A program made the position numbers and the translations under genes. 64,000 bases of DNA from Cyanosarcina radialis HA8281-LM2 (GTDB lineage Bacteria > Cyanobacteriota > Cyanobacteriia > Cyanobacteriales > CCAP-1448): contig JAHHHA010000009.1 in assembly GCA_019359615.1 (NCBI GenBank), forward strand, positions 120,103 through 184,102. The letters are read 5' to 3'. The notes under the pieces are model-generated. The model had not been told where the DNA came from. It did no database searches and saw nothing but the letters and a program-made list of their open reading frames with translations. Positions 44,431 through 53,306 of the stretch are shown here, piece after piece. Within the stretch, counting starts at the first letter, position 1. Each line of letters begins with the position of its first letter.

Positions 44431-45888
44431 TTACAACGAGTTGAGAAATTTCACTAAGGCTTGACGATCGCTCTGACTCATATTTCTAAAAGCCTCTTGA
44501 GATTTTTTACCTTCTCCATCGTGCCAAAGAATTGCCTCTTCTACATTTCTGGCCCGACCGTCGTGCAGATAGCCAGAATAGGGTAAAACTGTCTGAGTTA
44601 AACCCAAACCCCACAACGGCGACGTGCGCCATTCGCTCCCAGTAGCAACAAAATCCGGTCTGCCGTCGGCTAACCCCGGCCCTAAATCGTGTAATAGCAA
44701 ATCGGTATAAGCGTAGATCGTTTGGTTGGTGAGGGTGGCGATTTCGTGTTTGCCAGTGCGAAGTTCTGCGACATGACAGCTAGCACAGTTGGCTCGGGCA
44801 AATAGTTTTTCTCCTTGCTTGACCTGGGAATTTTCAGTTAAGGTGCGGGCTGGAACGGCCAGAGTTTGGGTGTAAAAAGTGGCGGATTTGAGGATGCGAT
44901 CGTCGATGTCGCTAGCACCATCTTTTTCTGGAAATAAGGGATTAGTCACGCCCATATCGTTGACATAGGCAGCCGCCGTTTGCTGCAACAAGTTAGGATT
45001 ATTGGCTTTATGACCGAAGCGACCCAGAGTGACAGCCTGTTTGTTAGCATCCCAAACCATATTGGGACGACCGGAGATACCGTCGTTATTTTTATCTTCA
45101 GGGTCGGCTAAAGCCAAGATGGTTTTTTCTGGGATGGCTTCTAGCAAGCCGACACCAAATACTGGTGGGGGAATGCGGGGAGATGTCAGAACGTTGGATG
45201 GTAGCGATCGACCGTCTGGTAGAGTAATTTGAATTTTAGGCGATCGCAACTGGTAAGGCGTACCATCTCCATACTTACCTGACAGTTCTTGCCAAGAAAT
45301 CTCTACATCCGCTTCTGGCGAGTAGCCATATACCGCTTGGTCTTGAATCTGCGTCCCCAGTCCGGGAACGGAAGGGGCATTTCCTAGAGTTACAGAGGCT
45401 TCTGGGTGAGTGGCAAAAATTACCTTGCGGTCTTTATTCTTACCGCCAGCGGCGACTGGTTCTTCAGCCTCATTGGCGATCGCTCCCTCTTCTGCTGCTA
45501 GGCTTACCCTCACTAACAACTGGCTTTTAACTGGCATCCCGCGACCGTCGCTAATATGACAACCAACGCAAGAAGCATTATTAAATAACGGCCCCAAACC
45601 AGGATTGATCTCGGCTGGAGGGGTAACAAACACGGCTTCAAAAGCTCGATCGCCTTCGATATGTAAGTCTAGTTCGTCTTTAGTTAAATTTGGTGCTGGC
45701 TGGCTAAAACCTTTAGAAGTCCGATTGAATACTGTGGTTTCTCCTCCAGCCAGCAAAACGGTGGGTTGTGGCGATCGATTTTGTCCGAATAAAATTGATA
45801 ACCCGACGCTAGCTAAAATCGCGATCGCCAAAATTATCAAAAATTTAACTAGTTTCTTTTCCTGAAAGCCCTGTTGAAATAACTGCAC
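44431..45888 (-). CDS. Di-heme oxidoreductase family c-type cytochrome
   Basis: 485 residues with an N-terminal membrane anchor (FLIILAIAILASVGLSILFG) and two heme c sites: CVGCH at 107-111 and CASCH at 368-372. The second lies in a cytochrome c domain that begins at SQVKQGEKLFARANCASCHV. It matches the DHOR/thiol oxidoreductase-like family. In cyanobacteria and other bacteria this gene often accompanies imelysin and FTR1. Here the imelysin gene is directly upstream (109 bases). It is expected to act in the periplasm, possibly in electron transfer to or from iron. Its hemes require ccs1/ccdA-type maturation, encoded at 5-7.5 kb. Confidence 0.88.
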   Translation of the reverse strand: MQLFQQGFQEKKLVKFLIILAIAILASVGLSILFGQNRSPQPTVLLAGGETTVFNRTSKGFSQPAPNLTKDELDLHIEGDRAFEAVFVTPPAEINPGLGPLFNNASCVGCHISDGRGMPVKSQLLVRVSLAAEEGAIANEAEEPVAAGGKNKDRKVIFATHPEASVTLGNAPSVPGLGTQIQDQAVYGYSPEADVEISWQELSGKYGDGTPYQLRSPKIQITLPDGRSLPSNVLTSPRIPPPVFGVGLLEAIPEKTILALADPEDKNNDGISGRPNMVWDANKQAVTLGRFGHKANNPNLLQQTAAAYVNDMGVTNPLFPEKDGASDIDDRILKSATFYTQTLAVPARTLTENSQVKQGEKLFARANCASCHVAELRTGKHEIATLTNQTIYAYTDLLLHDLGPGLADGRPDFVATGSEWRTSPLWGLGLTQTVLPYSGYLHDGRARNVEEAILWHDGEGKKSQEAFRNMSQSDRQALVKFLNSL

Positions 45889-45997
45889 GATTGTTAAAGT
45901 GTTAAGTCTTGGATTTAGGAGTTCAGAATTCGGAATTCATTTTTGACTTTTGACTTGGTAGCTGAGCCTGTCGAAGCTTGACTTTTGACTTTTCCCC

Positions 45998-47257
45998 TCA
46001 CCCTTTCACCAACGGCATGACTTCTTTTTCCAGCAAGTCTCGTAAAGATTGAATCTTTTCCCTAGCCGCTTTGATGTTTTCAGTCGCTTGAGGATTGGAG
46101 ATCGCAGTTTCGATCGGATCGGGAATTTTTTCTAGGGCCTCTAGTGATGCTTGGAATTCGCTCTTGACCTTGGCATCTAGATCCGGCTTGACGTTGGCAA
46201 TGTAGTTACTCAAGCTCGAACCATTGGTATTGGCATCGGGGAAAGTACCCAAATAGACATTTTGAGCGCCTTTGACGTTACTTTTAAGGTCTTTGAGGGT
46301 ATTGAGGCCAAATCGGCTTTCAAACAGCTTTACGTCTTTTGTTTCTAGTGGTTTGCCGATCTTCTCGTTAGCGACTTCATCTAGACTGTCGATTTTTCCC
46401 TGAAGCATCTCTTGCACCCCGGCTTGCAGCGTGGGATAAGAGCTATTGTTACTTTCTCCAGCCGTAGCTATTACTTCTCGATAAGCAGGTTTGCCCTCAA
46501 CTCCTTTAGTCCAACTGGCTAGCAACTCATCGGCTACCTTACTAAAATCCGTTCCTAGTGCTTGCAGGTACTCTAACTCTCGCGGGCTAAAATTAGCTGC
46601 CTTTTTAGTTTGATTTTTCCCAAATAGCAGGTATTCAATGACATGAAAGCCTTTTTCAGTATCTTTGAGTTGAGAGATGTAATCTGGGGTCAATCTATCT
46701 TGACTTTTTAACACGGCTTGCACGTCAGTCTCATTAACCGGCCAAGTATCTAAAGCGCCGTCATAACCTAGCGAATCGGCCGGACCAAAGGTAAAACTTT
46801 CACTTTGTTCCCAAGCCGCACGGGCCGCTACCCAAGAATCTCGTGCCGCTTTTAAGGTTTGGTCGTTGGGAGTTTTGACGAAAGCATCGATCGCTGATGA
46901 TAGTTCTTTAGCCCTCTGAGAAAAAAGCTGATTGGTAGGAATCACCACTTTATCAGCAAAGTCGCTAACAATCTGGGAGGTAAGTTTACCGTTATTAGCT
47001 GCTGGACTACTAGTAGCAGCAGTAGATGGAGATTGAGGTGCATCGGTCGAACTGTAAGTAGAAGTGGAATTACAACCGCTGCTAATAATTAACGCTCCAA
47101 CTAACAACAATAAGCCCCAAGAGCTAGATTTCTTGGGATGACTGGGAGCGATTTCTAAGCCATGCTTTTGCAATTGTAACTTGCTAAAGTTTAGCGTTAT
47201 TGCTGGCTGGCGATACTTCGCAGAATTCGCTTGGCGATCGCGAGTGATTTTTGTCAT
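45998..47257 (-). CDS. Imelysin family lipoprotein (iron-uptake associated)
   Basis: 419 residues. The unusually long N-tail is followed by a hydrophobic signal ending in the lipobox ISSGC (Cys62). The imelysin fold carries the GxHxxE motif as GFHVIE at 203-208 in DTEKGFHVIEYLLFGKNQ. Related helical repeats follow (ASVE-type and FGLNTLKDLKSN). Imelysin-like/EfeO proteins bind iron in the periplasm and pass it to FTR1-type permeases. The family name suggests peptidase activity, but that is not supported in structural studies. The gene is first in a minus-strand series with the di-heme and ferritin-like genes. Confidence 0.88.
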   Translation of the reverse strand: MTKITRDRQANSAKYRQPAITLNFSKLQLQKHGLEIAPSHPKKSSSWGLLLLVGALIISSGCNSTSTYSSTDAPQSPSTAATSSPAANNGKLTSQIVSDFADKVVIPTNQLFSQRAKELSSAIDAFVKTPNDQTLKAARDSWVAARAAWEQSESFTFGPADSLGYDGALDTWPVNETDVQAVLKSQDRLTPDYISQLKDTEKGFHVIEYLLFGKNQTKKAANFSPRELEYLQALGTDFSKVADELLASWTKGVEGKPAYREVIATAGESNNSSYPTLQAGVQEMLQGKIDSLDEVANEKIGKPLETKDVKLFESRFGLNTLKDLKSNVKGAQNVYLGTFPDANTNGSSLSNYIANVKPDLDAKVKSEFQASLEALEKIPDPIETAISNPQATENIKAAREKIQSLRDLLEKEVMPLVKG

Positions 47258-47579
47258 TAGGTATACTGGGATTGAATTAAGTAGTAGCTCTAGGAGAAAT
47301 TAGACTTTTTACTTTCTTGGAGCTTTTTTATTGCAAGTAGCAAACGCTAGCTCGATCGTGGGGTTTACGCTTGTTAGTGTCGGTCGTTTGGGTACGTCAC
47401 TCTATCGATCGAAGAGAAGTCTCAATTTTAGAGAAACTATTTTACTTAATTGATAATACTTAGCAAATAGAGGACACTAAAGCAAGTGTTTTTAAAAAAT
47501 GGTTGCAAAATATAGATCGACAAAGCCTTCGCCAATCCAGAGATCTCATATCAAATCCAGTTCTTAAACACCGAATTGC

Positions 47580-47640
47580 TGCCCTCACCCCCAACCCCTG
47601 TCCCAGCATGGGAGAGGGGAGCCAGAGACGGGTGATGAGA
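47580..47640. repeat. Dispersed palindromic repeat upstream of the imelysin gene
   Basis: A copy of ccctcacccccaacccctgt / cccagcatgggagagggg followed by agccagagacgggtgatgag. It lies in the 517-base spacer 47258-47774, which contains no gene; the only other visible signal is the terminator at 47693. Confidence 0.75.
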
Positions 47641-47692
47641 AACCTACTTTTACTGAAATAGAGCATCTGGGGTTGCCAAGGTCAGCAGAGCC

Positions 47693-47733
47693 AAAAAAAG
47701 GGCGCAGAGAATGAAAATCTCCTCGCGCCCTCT
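47693..47733 (-). terminator. Rho-independent terminator of the phycobilin lyase gene
   Basis: Read on the minus strand: gagggcgcgaggaga, loop ttttcat, tctctgcgcccttttttt. It is a G/C-rich stem followed by a seven-T tract, 42 bases after the lyase stop codon. This is the clearest intrinsic terminator in the window. Confidence 0.85.
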
Positions 47734-47774
47734 GGTTTTATCTTTACTTGGCAAAACGTCAAGCGTTCTACGGT

Positions 47775-48317
47775 TTAGACATGAAGACGTTTTTCTAGAT
47801 ACTGACCTATCATCTGCTGCTCTCCAGCGCGAGAGATAATGGTTTGCCGCGTCCGGTAATTCTCACCGATGAGTTTGATTTCCTCTTCAAACACCGAACC
47901 GTTATATTCTGTCCGCAAGCACAAGGTTTGAGAATTAGGGAAGTGGTAAAGAGCGGTAACGGGTTTGGGAGTGGCAAAACCGCGATCGCGGTACAAAATA
48001 TTTCCTAGTGCCCCAAATACGGTCGAACCTTTAGATTTTTTGCGTCCTGTCACCGAATCGCTGCTGTTCCAAGTCACTTCGGAACCACATAGCAGTTCTA
48101 GTCCTTCAGCCAATTGGTGGCGTTGAGCTAATTTTTGCAATTCTGGACTGCCCTGTTCTAAAAAGCGAACGGTAATGTCGCTGACTAGTTCTTGGGTTTC
48201 GCCATCGGGCAGCGTGTAATAGCGTCTCTCAGAGCGCCAGTTGCCTACAGAGTCTTTTAAATAAGCTTCAATGGCAGATTCTTCTATAGTTTGGGGTAAT
48301 TTAAGTTGTGATGTCAT
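47775..48317 (-). CDS. Phycobiliprotein lyase, CpcS/CpeS family
   Basis: A lipocalin-like protein of 180 residues. Family features include the SVGNWRSERRYYTLPDGE opening, QELVSDITVRFLEQGSPELQ, and a late LCLRTEYNGSVFEEEIKLIG strand pair. CpcS/CpeS lyases attach phycocyanobilin or related bilins to Cys82/84 of phycobiliproteins in the phycobilisome. Which subunit this one serves (CpcS, CpcU or CpeS type) cannot be fixed from the sequence alone. A strong terminator follows, so it is a single-gene unit. Confidence 0.9.
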   Translation of the reverse strand: MTSQLKLPQTIEESAIEAYLKDSVGNWRSERRYYTLPDGETQELVSDITVRFLEQGSPELQKLAQRHQLAEGLELLCGSEVTWNSSDSVTGRKKSKGSTVFGALGNILYRDRGFATPKPVTALYHFPNSQTLCLRTEYNGSVFEEEIKLIGENYRTRQTIISRAGEQQMIGQYLEKRLHV

Positions 48318-48730
48318 AATTTTTAGTACCTTTTAATTTAGAATGCACACATTAGCTCGATCTTATATCCTATTTTACAAAATTTAATGTAGTAATAAAT
48401 ACTTATCGATCGAGTAGCGTTGGCGCTAGCCTGTGCGTTAGCACGTATCGCGCCAAGGTTTATCGGGAAGATACAAGGTCTAGATCTCTAATTCCGGAAA
48501 GTATCGATCTCTTCCGTAAAAGAGGGCTATAGGTAGTTAGCTCTATATTAGTTTGCTCCATGTCCGCAGTAACTCAGCTAATCGGCAGATTTCAGTCGCT
48601 CTAAAGTTCTATCTTCCATAGGGGAGGAGGGAGAGATGGGGAGATGGGGAGATGGGGAGAGAGGGTGAAGCCTAATTAATTCCGAACTCCGAACTCCGAA
48701 TTCCGAATTCTAAACTCCTGCTCTGTGTCG
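48318..48730. repeat. Repeat-bearing spacer between the lyase and M28 genes
   Basis: No gene. At 48416-48452, agcgttggcgctagcctgtg with cgttagcacgtatcgcg matches, with a few differences, the repeat that encodes the FTR1 tail (38747-38781). At about 48635-48665 lies a ggggagat tandem repeat, and at 48683-48710 a ccgaactccgaattccgaat array like the one inside the DinG-like gene. Confidence 0.65.
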
Positions 48731-49753
48731 CTAATTACCATTACTCGTTTCTAGCATCCTAGTCGTAGCATTAGTAACAATTTGGGCAGATCCAATGAAA
48801 AAGTCGCGATCGATTGTGTTTGGCAAGTCGCTGGGTTGATGGTAATGAGGGGTGCGGAAATTGGCGGTATCGCTGACTATGACTGCACCTATTCCCCGCA
48901 CCCAAAAAGGTGCGTGATCGCTACGCATCAAATCGGGGGCGGTTACGCCTTTGAAAGGAACGGGCACAGCTAGTACGGGCGGTAAACCTGGTTGCTTGAC
49001 TTCAGCAAAGGCTTTGAGCAAAGCTGGGTGTTCGGCATCTCCAGCGACAGCCAAAAAGTCACCGCGATCGCTTGGCGGTTTAACTGGCAAACCTTGAGGA
49101 AGTTGTTGGCATTTGGGAGCGTAACAGGCAAAGCCGATCATATCTAGCACGATGGCTCCATTGAGGTCGGCGATATTGTTGGCTTTACTAGTAAAAGCTA
49201 GGCTGCCTAGAAGTCCTTTTTCTTCCTGGTCGAATAAAACTAGTTTTAATGTAGCGGGGGTGCGACGAGAACCCAGCAGGCGAGCGATTTCTAAAACCGC
49301 AGCCACACCTGTAGCGTTGTCGTCAGCCCCAGGAGAGGCCGCCACTGTATCGTAGTGCGCCCCGACCAAAATCGTACCAGCTTGAGGATCTGTCCCCGAT
49401 CGCTCAGCGACAATATTGACCCCATTCGGGAAAGATTGCTGTTGAGGCGACCACCCAGACGATCGCAGAGTGCGTAAAATATATTTTCTGGCTTTGAGGC
49501 GATCGCCAGGAGTATAACGAGAGAAGCTGAGGGCGCGGACGTGGCTCAATAAACGATCTGGGCTAACTTGAGGATATTGAAGATCGCTGGCTATTTCAGG
49601 TGTAGGTTCTGGTGCTAAATCGCTCGGCGTTGGAGTTGGGATGGCTGGCTGGGAGTGGAAACTAGAATCAGCTTGACTGAGAGGTTTGTGGACGAACATG
49701 GTTCCGATGGCGGCTAACATCGCCAGCGGTAACAACCAAAGCAATTTTTTCAT
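48731..49753 (-). CDS. M28 family zinc peptidase, secreted
   Basis: 340 residues with a signal peptide (LLWLLPLAMLAAIGTMFVHK) and a Pro-rich spacer. The peptidase domain shows the M28 metal motifs: GAHYDTVAASPGADDNATGV (His and Asp ligands), LFDQEEKGLLGSLAF (catalytic Glu), LDMIGFACYAP and a late RSDHAPFWVRG with the final His region at TPHYHQPSDLPN. It is an aminopeptidase-like enzyme that needs two zinc ions, expected in the periplasm or medium. The substrate is unknown. It is divergent from the restriction-like gene at 49819. Confidence 0.92.
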   Translation of the reverse strand: MKKLLWLLPLAMLAAIGTMFVHKPLSQADSSFHSQPAIPTPTPSDLAPEPTPEIASDLQYPQVSPDRLLSHVRALSFSRYTPGDRLKARKYILRTLRSSGWSPQQQSFPNGVNIVAERSGTDPQAGTILVGAHYDTVAASPGADDNATGVAAVLEIARLLGSRRTPATLKLVLFDQEEKGLLGSLAFTSKANNIADLNGAIVLDMIGFACYAPKCQQLPQGLPVKPPSDRGDFLAVAGDAEHPALLKAFAEVKQPGLPPVLAVPVPFKGVTAPDLMRSDHAPFWVRGIGAVIVSDTANFRTPHYHQPSDLPNTIDRDFFIGSAQIVTNATTRMLETSNGN

Positions 49754-49818
49754 GCCTGAATCAACGATCGACTCGCCCCATGCTAGCGTAGAGATTAATT
49801 TGTAGCTGCGAAACTACG

Positions 49819-50436
49819 GTGGTTACTACTGGCGTTACTAAAGCGATTACTAACCTCAACGAAGCCCATACGAAATTGGGCATTTCACCCAGCCAGGATG
49901 TCAACTTTTTTAGCGAATGGCAAGGAAATCTGCCAACTCTAAGCGAAGCAGAAAAAGAGAGGCTCGATCGCCTCAAACAACGCTACCTCTACTACGCCGA
50001 TAGTGGGGCCATTACTGAAGGTACTGTTAACTTAATTCTGCTCTCTCCCCTTCTAGAAACTCTAGGTTTTATCGACCCACCCTACCAAGTACGGGGCGAA
50101 AAATACGTGCGGTTTGAAATTGAAGATGGCAATACTCTCCTCGACGGTTTAATTGATGCCTTAGTAATTCAAGAACGGCTGTGGCTAATTGCGATCGAAA
50201 GTAAACGCTACGGGTTTAGCGTTCGACAAGCGATCGCCCAAACTTTAGCTTATATGGTCAGTTCTCCTATGTCTGTAGTATTTGCTCTGATTACTACAGG
50301 TGAAGATTATCTATTTGTGAAGTTCGATCGAAGTTCTTCGCAGTATGCTTTGTCCGATAAATTCACCCTCAGCACCGCCCAAGGTAACGATCTACATCAA
50401 GTGGCTCAAATCCTGAAACGGTTGGTTCTGATTTAA
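49819..50436 (+). CDS. Type I restriction R-subunit-like nuclease domain protein
   Basis: A protein of 205 residues starting at GTG 49819. It resembles small cyanobacterial proteins annotated as restriction endonuclease subunit R: LSPLLETLGFIDPPYQVRGE, then DGLIDALVIQERLWLIAIES with the ESK half of a PD-(D/E)xK site (IAIESKRYGFSVRQA). A helicase domain is absent, so it is a stand-alone nuclease-like protein rather than a full HsdR. The last 35 residues are duplicated as a fragment at 51489-51596. Function in defence is a guess. Confidence 0.6.
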   Translation: MVTTGVTKAITNLNEAHTKLGISPSQDVNFFSEWQGNLPTLSEAEKERLDRLKQRYLYYADSGAITEGTVNLILLSPLLETLGFIDPPYQVRGEKYVRFEIEDGNTLLDGLIDALVIQERLWLIAIESKRYGFSVRQAIAQTLAYMVSSPMSVVFALITTGEDYLFVKFDRSSSQYALSDKFTLSTAQGNDLHQVAQILKRLVLI

Positions 50437-50571
50437 TCTGTTGGCTATTTATACCGTATTTGGGCTGGATAAATCTACCAATTTGAGGAGCGAGCCTGTA
50501 AAATTCTCAGCCCTTAGAGAGTCTGACGAACCATCAAGACTTGCTACTGTTGCATAGTCAGAGAGAGCAAT

Positions 50572-51390
50572 TTGCTCGCGATCGTCCAAGAGGTTTTGGC
50601 CTTGGAATCTCAATTAGTTAATTTTCGTAGCGATTTAAACTATTGCAGCATTTTTTATCGGCAAGGTGGGCTGAAGTCGAATTCACCTCCTATTGTGTTT
50701 CTACACGGTTGGGGAATCTCTACTGAACCTTATCAAGAACTTCTGAAACTCCTGGCAGATCGGCATACCTCGATCGCTCCCGACCTACCCAGTTTTGCCC
50801 GCTCGTCCTACTCCAAATTGATTCCAGACTACGAGAGCTATGCTAAATTTCTGCTGGCGTTTTTGGATGCTCTCAATCTCCAACAGATACATTTGGTAGG
50901 ACACTCGTTCGGTGGAGGGATTGCCATTGCTTTAGCCGCGCTTGCTCCAGACAAAGTAAGCAGCATCGTTCTGTTAGATAGTACGGGCATCCCTGCTGAA
51001 TCTCTTCTAGGAGTCGTACCGCGAAGGGCAATTGAAATGACAGCCCAACTCTTTCTCCCCAAGCTGAAATTGAAATTGGTTGATATTCCTCAAGTTTTCT
51101 CCTATAACTTGTTGTTCAATACAGGAAACCTCATTCAAACATTACTGCTTTCGTTACGGGCAGATCTCAAACCTCTGTTGCCAAAAATTAAAGCTCCCTG
51201 CCTGTTGTTATGGTCGGAAAAAGACTTGACTGTACCATTAACTGCCGCTAGGGAAATGGCTGCAACGATTCCAGATTCCCAACTAGTTACTGTCGAAGAG
51301 GGTTGTCATGAATGGGGACTCTGGTATCCCGAAAAACTGACATCGATTATGCTCGATTTTATCGATCGGGTTGAGCGTACTGAGAAGTAA
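50572..51390 (+). CDS. Alpha/beta hydrolase
   Basis: 272 residues, starting at TTG 50572 after a gagagagcaa ribosome-like site. Typical motifs: VFLHGWGISTEPYQELLKLL (oxyanion loop), DLPSFARSSYSKLIPDYESY, nucleophile elbow VGHSFGGGIA with Ser near 111, and His near 246 in EEGCHEWGLWYPE. It is a Ser hydrolase of the 2-hydroxymuconate/esterase type; the substrate is unknown. There is no signal peptide. It lies between the restriction-like gene and a duplicated piece of that gene's 3' end, suggesting that it arrived or was trapped by recombination. Confidence 0.85.
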   Translation: MLAIVQEVLALESQLVNFRSDLNYCSIFYRQGGLKSNSPPIVFLHGWGISTEPYQELLKLLADRHTSIAPDLPSFARSSYSKLIPDYESYAKFLLAFLDALNLQQIHLVGHSFGGGIAIALAALAPDKVSSIVLLDSTGIPAESLLGVVPRRAIEMTAQLFLPKLKLKLVDIPQVFSYNLLFNTGNLIQTLLLSLRADLKPLLPKIKAPCLLLWSEKDLTVPLTAAREMAATIPDSQLVTVEEGCHEWGLWYPEKLTSIMLDFIDRVERTEK

Positions 51391-51488
51391 ACCATTAACT
51401 ACCTATCGACAAGGCGATCGCCTACTTTCAATCTGCCCTGTGTGCCTTAACTCCAATCTTCTCGATCGTTTCAGATAATTTTGCTATT

Positions 51489-51596
51489 AGAAGTTCTTTC
51501 CAGTATGCCTTGTCCGATAAATTCACCCTCAGCACTGCCCAAGGCAACGATCTCGATCGAGTGGCTCAAATCCTGAGACGTTTGGTTGTCGGGTAA
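51489..51596 (+). pseudogene. Duplicated 3' fragment of the restriction-like gene
   Basis: A 108-base frame that translates to RSSFQYALSDKFTLSTAQGN, then DLDRVAQILRRLVVG and a stop. It repeats the end of the gene at 49819-50436 (50329-50436) with few changes. It has no start and cannot function alone. Confidence 0.85.
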
Positions 51597-51672
51597 AACC
51601 GATCTCGCAATGACCAAAATCTGTCGATGTGGGTCAAAATATTAGAGTAATTGTTTTTTAAGCGAGCCGATC

Positions 51673-52143
51673 GTGGCGATTAGATCTGATTCTGTCTGGG
51701 ACTTATTGGTTGATGGCCGCAACGGGCAACTGGCTCTTGTGGTTGAAGTCAAACGTCAAACCAATGTATCTCCAGAGTGGGCAGCAAAACTTCGACACAA
51801 TATTATGGTGGCCGGTACTTTCCCGCAAGCTCCGTATTTTCTGATGGTTTTTCCAGACAAATTTTGCCTATGGGATAATACCGAAACCGATCGAGATCGA
51901 AGCGAGCCTACCTACACTATTGATGCCTCTCCAGTTCTTCAGCCTTACTTTGAAAAAGCAGGAGTAACCGCTGACCAAATTAGTGAAGAAAGCCTCGAGC
52001 TAATTGTGACATCTTGGCTGAGAGAGATAATTTATGGCGATCGATCGCCTGAAAACTTAGATGCTTCTCAACAATGGCTGCTTGAATCAGGGCTGTATGC
52101 TGCCTTGGCCGATCGATATGCGCTCTCAACGAACTCAGGGTGA
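51673..52143 (+). CDS. PD-(D/E)xK-like hypothetical protein
   Basis: A protein of 156 residues starting at GTG 51673. The N-terminus WDLLVDGRNGQLALVVEVKR has the D...E-x-K arrangement of the PD-(D/E)xK nuclease fold, followed by a strand QAPYFLMVFPDKFCLWDN. It is close to a family of cyanobacterial hypothetical proteins that appear as isolated nuclease-like domains. It ends at the start of hicA (ATG at 52143), so it may be coupled with the toxin-antitoxin pair. Function is unknown. Confidence 0.55.
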   Translation: MAIRSDSVWDLLVDGRNGQLALVVEVKRQTNVSPEWAAKLRHNIMVAGTFPQAPYFLMVFPDKFCLWDNTETDRDRSEPTYTIDASPVLQPYFEKAGVTADQISEESLELIVTSWLREIIYGDRSPENLDASQQWLLESGLYAALADRYALSTNSG

Positions 52144-52361
52144 TGCCTAAGAAAATTCGAGAACTCAAGCAATTGCTACGCAGGGTGGGGTTTCAAGAAC
52201 TGCCAGGAAAAGGCAGTCATACGAACTGGATACATCCACTCTATACAGGCAAAATAACAGTTTCTGGTAAAGATGGTACAGATGCCAAAGCTTATCAGGA
52301 AAAAGAGGTTTTAAGAGCAATTCAAGAAGTCGAGGAAAACCAAAATGACGAACAAACTTAA
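52143..52361 (+). CDS. hicA: HicA-family toxin
   Basis: A 72-residue protein with the HicA dsRBD-like fold: KIRELKQLLRRVGFQELPGK, GSHTNWIHPLYTGKITVSG with the catalytic His (GSHTNW), and an AYQEKEVLRAIQEVEE helix. HicA toxins cleave mRNA. I use ATG 52143; a GTG codon directly before it is possible. It overlaps hicB by 17 bases, the usual layout. Confidence 0.88.
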   Translation: MPKKIRELKQLLRRVGFQELPGKGSHTNWIHPLYTGKITVSGKDGTDAKAYQEKEVLRAIQEVEENQNDEQT

Positions 52362-52569
52362 GTATCAAATGCTGATTCAGTGGTCAGAAGAAGATAATTG
52401 TTTTCTGGTCGGTTTTCCCGACTTTCCCGGCCAACAGTGGCGCACCCACGGTGAAACTTATGAGGAAGCCGTCACGAATGGGATTGAAGCACTCGAATCG
52501 TTAGCGATCGCATACGAGGCTTCTAAAGAACCCTTACCAAAACCCAGTACGATTTGCACTGTTGGCTAA
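52345..52569 (+). CDS. hicB: HicB-family antitoxin
   Basis: A 74-residue protein of partial RNase H-like fold: YQMLIQWSEEDNCFLVGFPD, FPGQQWRTHGETYEEAVTNG, then IEALESLAIAYEASKEPLP. It neutralises HicA by direct binding and may autoregulate the operon. There is no C-terminal DNA-binding domain in this short form. It overlaps the end of hicA. Confidence 0.88.
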   Translation: MTNKLKYQMLIQWSEEDNCFLVGFPDFPGQQWRTHGETYEEAVTNGIEALESLAIAYEASKEPLPKPSTICTVG

Positions 52570-52775
52570 GAGCGATCGCGGTTGCAATGACATTCTGAAT
52601 GTGGAATCTCCAGCTAGTAAATGCGATATTGCGGTATAAACTGGGAAAGCAACAAAGTCTAACGGTGGAATTTCAAGGAGCAATTTTATCGTCTATGTCA
52701 GCATGGAGGTGATAGACTCTAACCAAAACTCAATTGGACCCAAATGAACCTGCTTCCTGCTGTAGGAAAAAATCT

Positions 52776-52970
52776 ATGAAACAGTTCAAGATCGTAATTG
52801 AGAAGCACTAAGATGGTTATGTTGCTTATCCCATTGGTGTTGTAGGTGCGATCGTTGGACAGGGAGATACATACGAAGAGGCTTTATCAGATGTGAAGTC
52901 TGCAATTGCTTGCTACATTGAAGTATTTGGTATTGCCAAAAAACAATCGCCTACTTCTACTCCGCGATAA
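52776..52970 (+). pseudogene. HicB-like gene with premature stop
   Basis: The frame starts MKQFKIVIEKH, meets TAA at codon 12, and continues DGYVAYPIGVVGAIVGQGDT, YEEALSDVKSAIACYIEVFG, ending at a second TAA (52968). The family normally reads on through this position as KHxDGYVAYP, so one codon has mutated. It lies 206 bases after the intact hicAB and has no HicA partner. The 449 bases from 52570 to 53018 hold no other recognisable gene. Confidence 0.8.
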
Positions 52971-53018
52971 AAAGTGTTGCTCCGAATGATATTTTGGCTA
53001 CATGATTAAAAAGTAGCC

Positions 53019-53306
53019 ATGAATATACGCTTTTACATCGATCCGCAAACAGGTGTACCTCATATTTACAATCATGAGATTAATGAAAACGAAGTAGAAG
53101 ATGTACTGAGATATCCTGGAGAGGATCGTCCAGGCTATGATGGTGCGCGAGTGGCAATCGGCCAAACCCAGGGAGGACGTTATCTGCGAGTTATTTACGT
53201 TCCCGATCCCGAACCAGACAGCATTTTTGTGGTTACAGCTTACGAACTGAGAGGTAAGCCGTTAACTGCCTATCGACGACGTAAACGCAAGCGAGGTCAA
53301 AGATGA
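53019..53306 (+). CDS. Putative toxin of DUF4258-like type
   Basis: A 95-residue basic protein: MNIRFYIDPQTGVPHIYNHE, then EVEDVLRYPGEDRPGYDGAR, then RYLRVIYVPDPEPDSIFVVT and a highly basic tail (YRRRKRKRGQR). The fold resembles DUF4258/BrnT-like small toxins (RelE-type). It overlaps the next gene by 4 bases, and that product is acidic, as expected for an antitoxin. The toxin role is inferred. Confidence 0.65.
   Translation: MNIRFYIDPQTGVPHIYNHEINENEVEDVLRYPGEDRPGYDGARVAIGQTQGGRYLRVIYVPDPEPDSIFVVTAYELRGKPLTAYRRRKRKRGQR

Noticed and set aside
52570..52775. Short frames between hicB and the hicB pseudogene
   Set aside because: Several small frames end quickly and show no recognisable domain.
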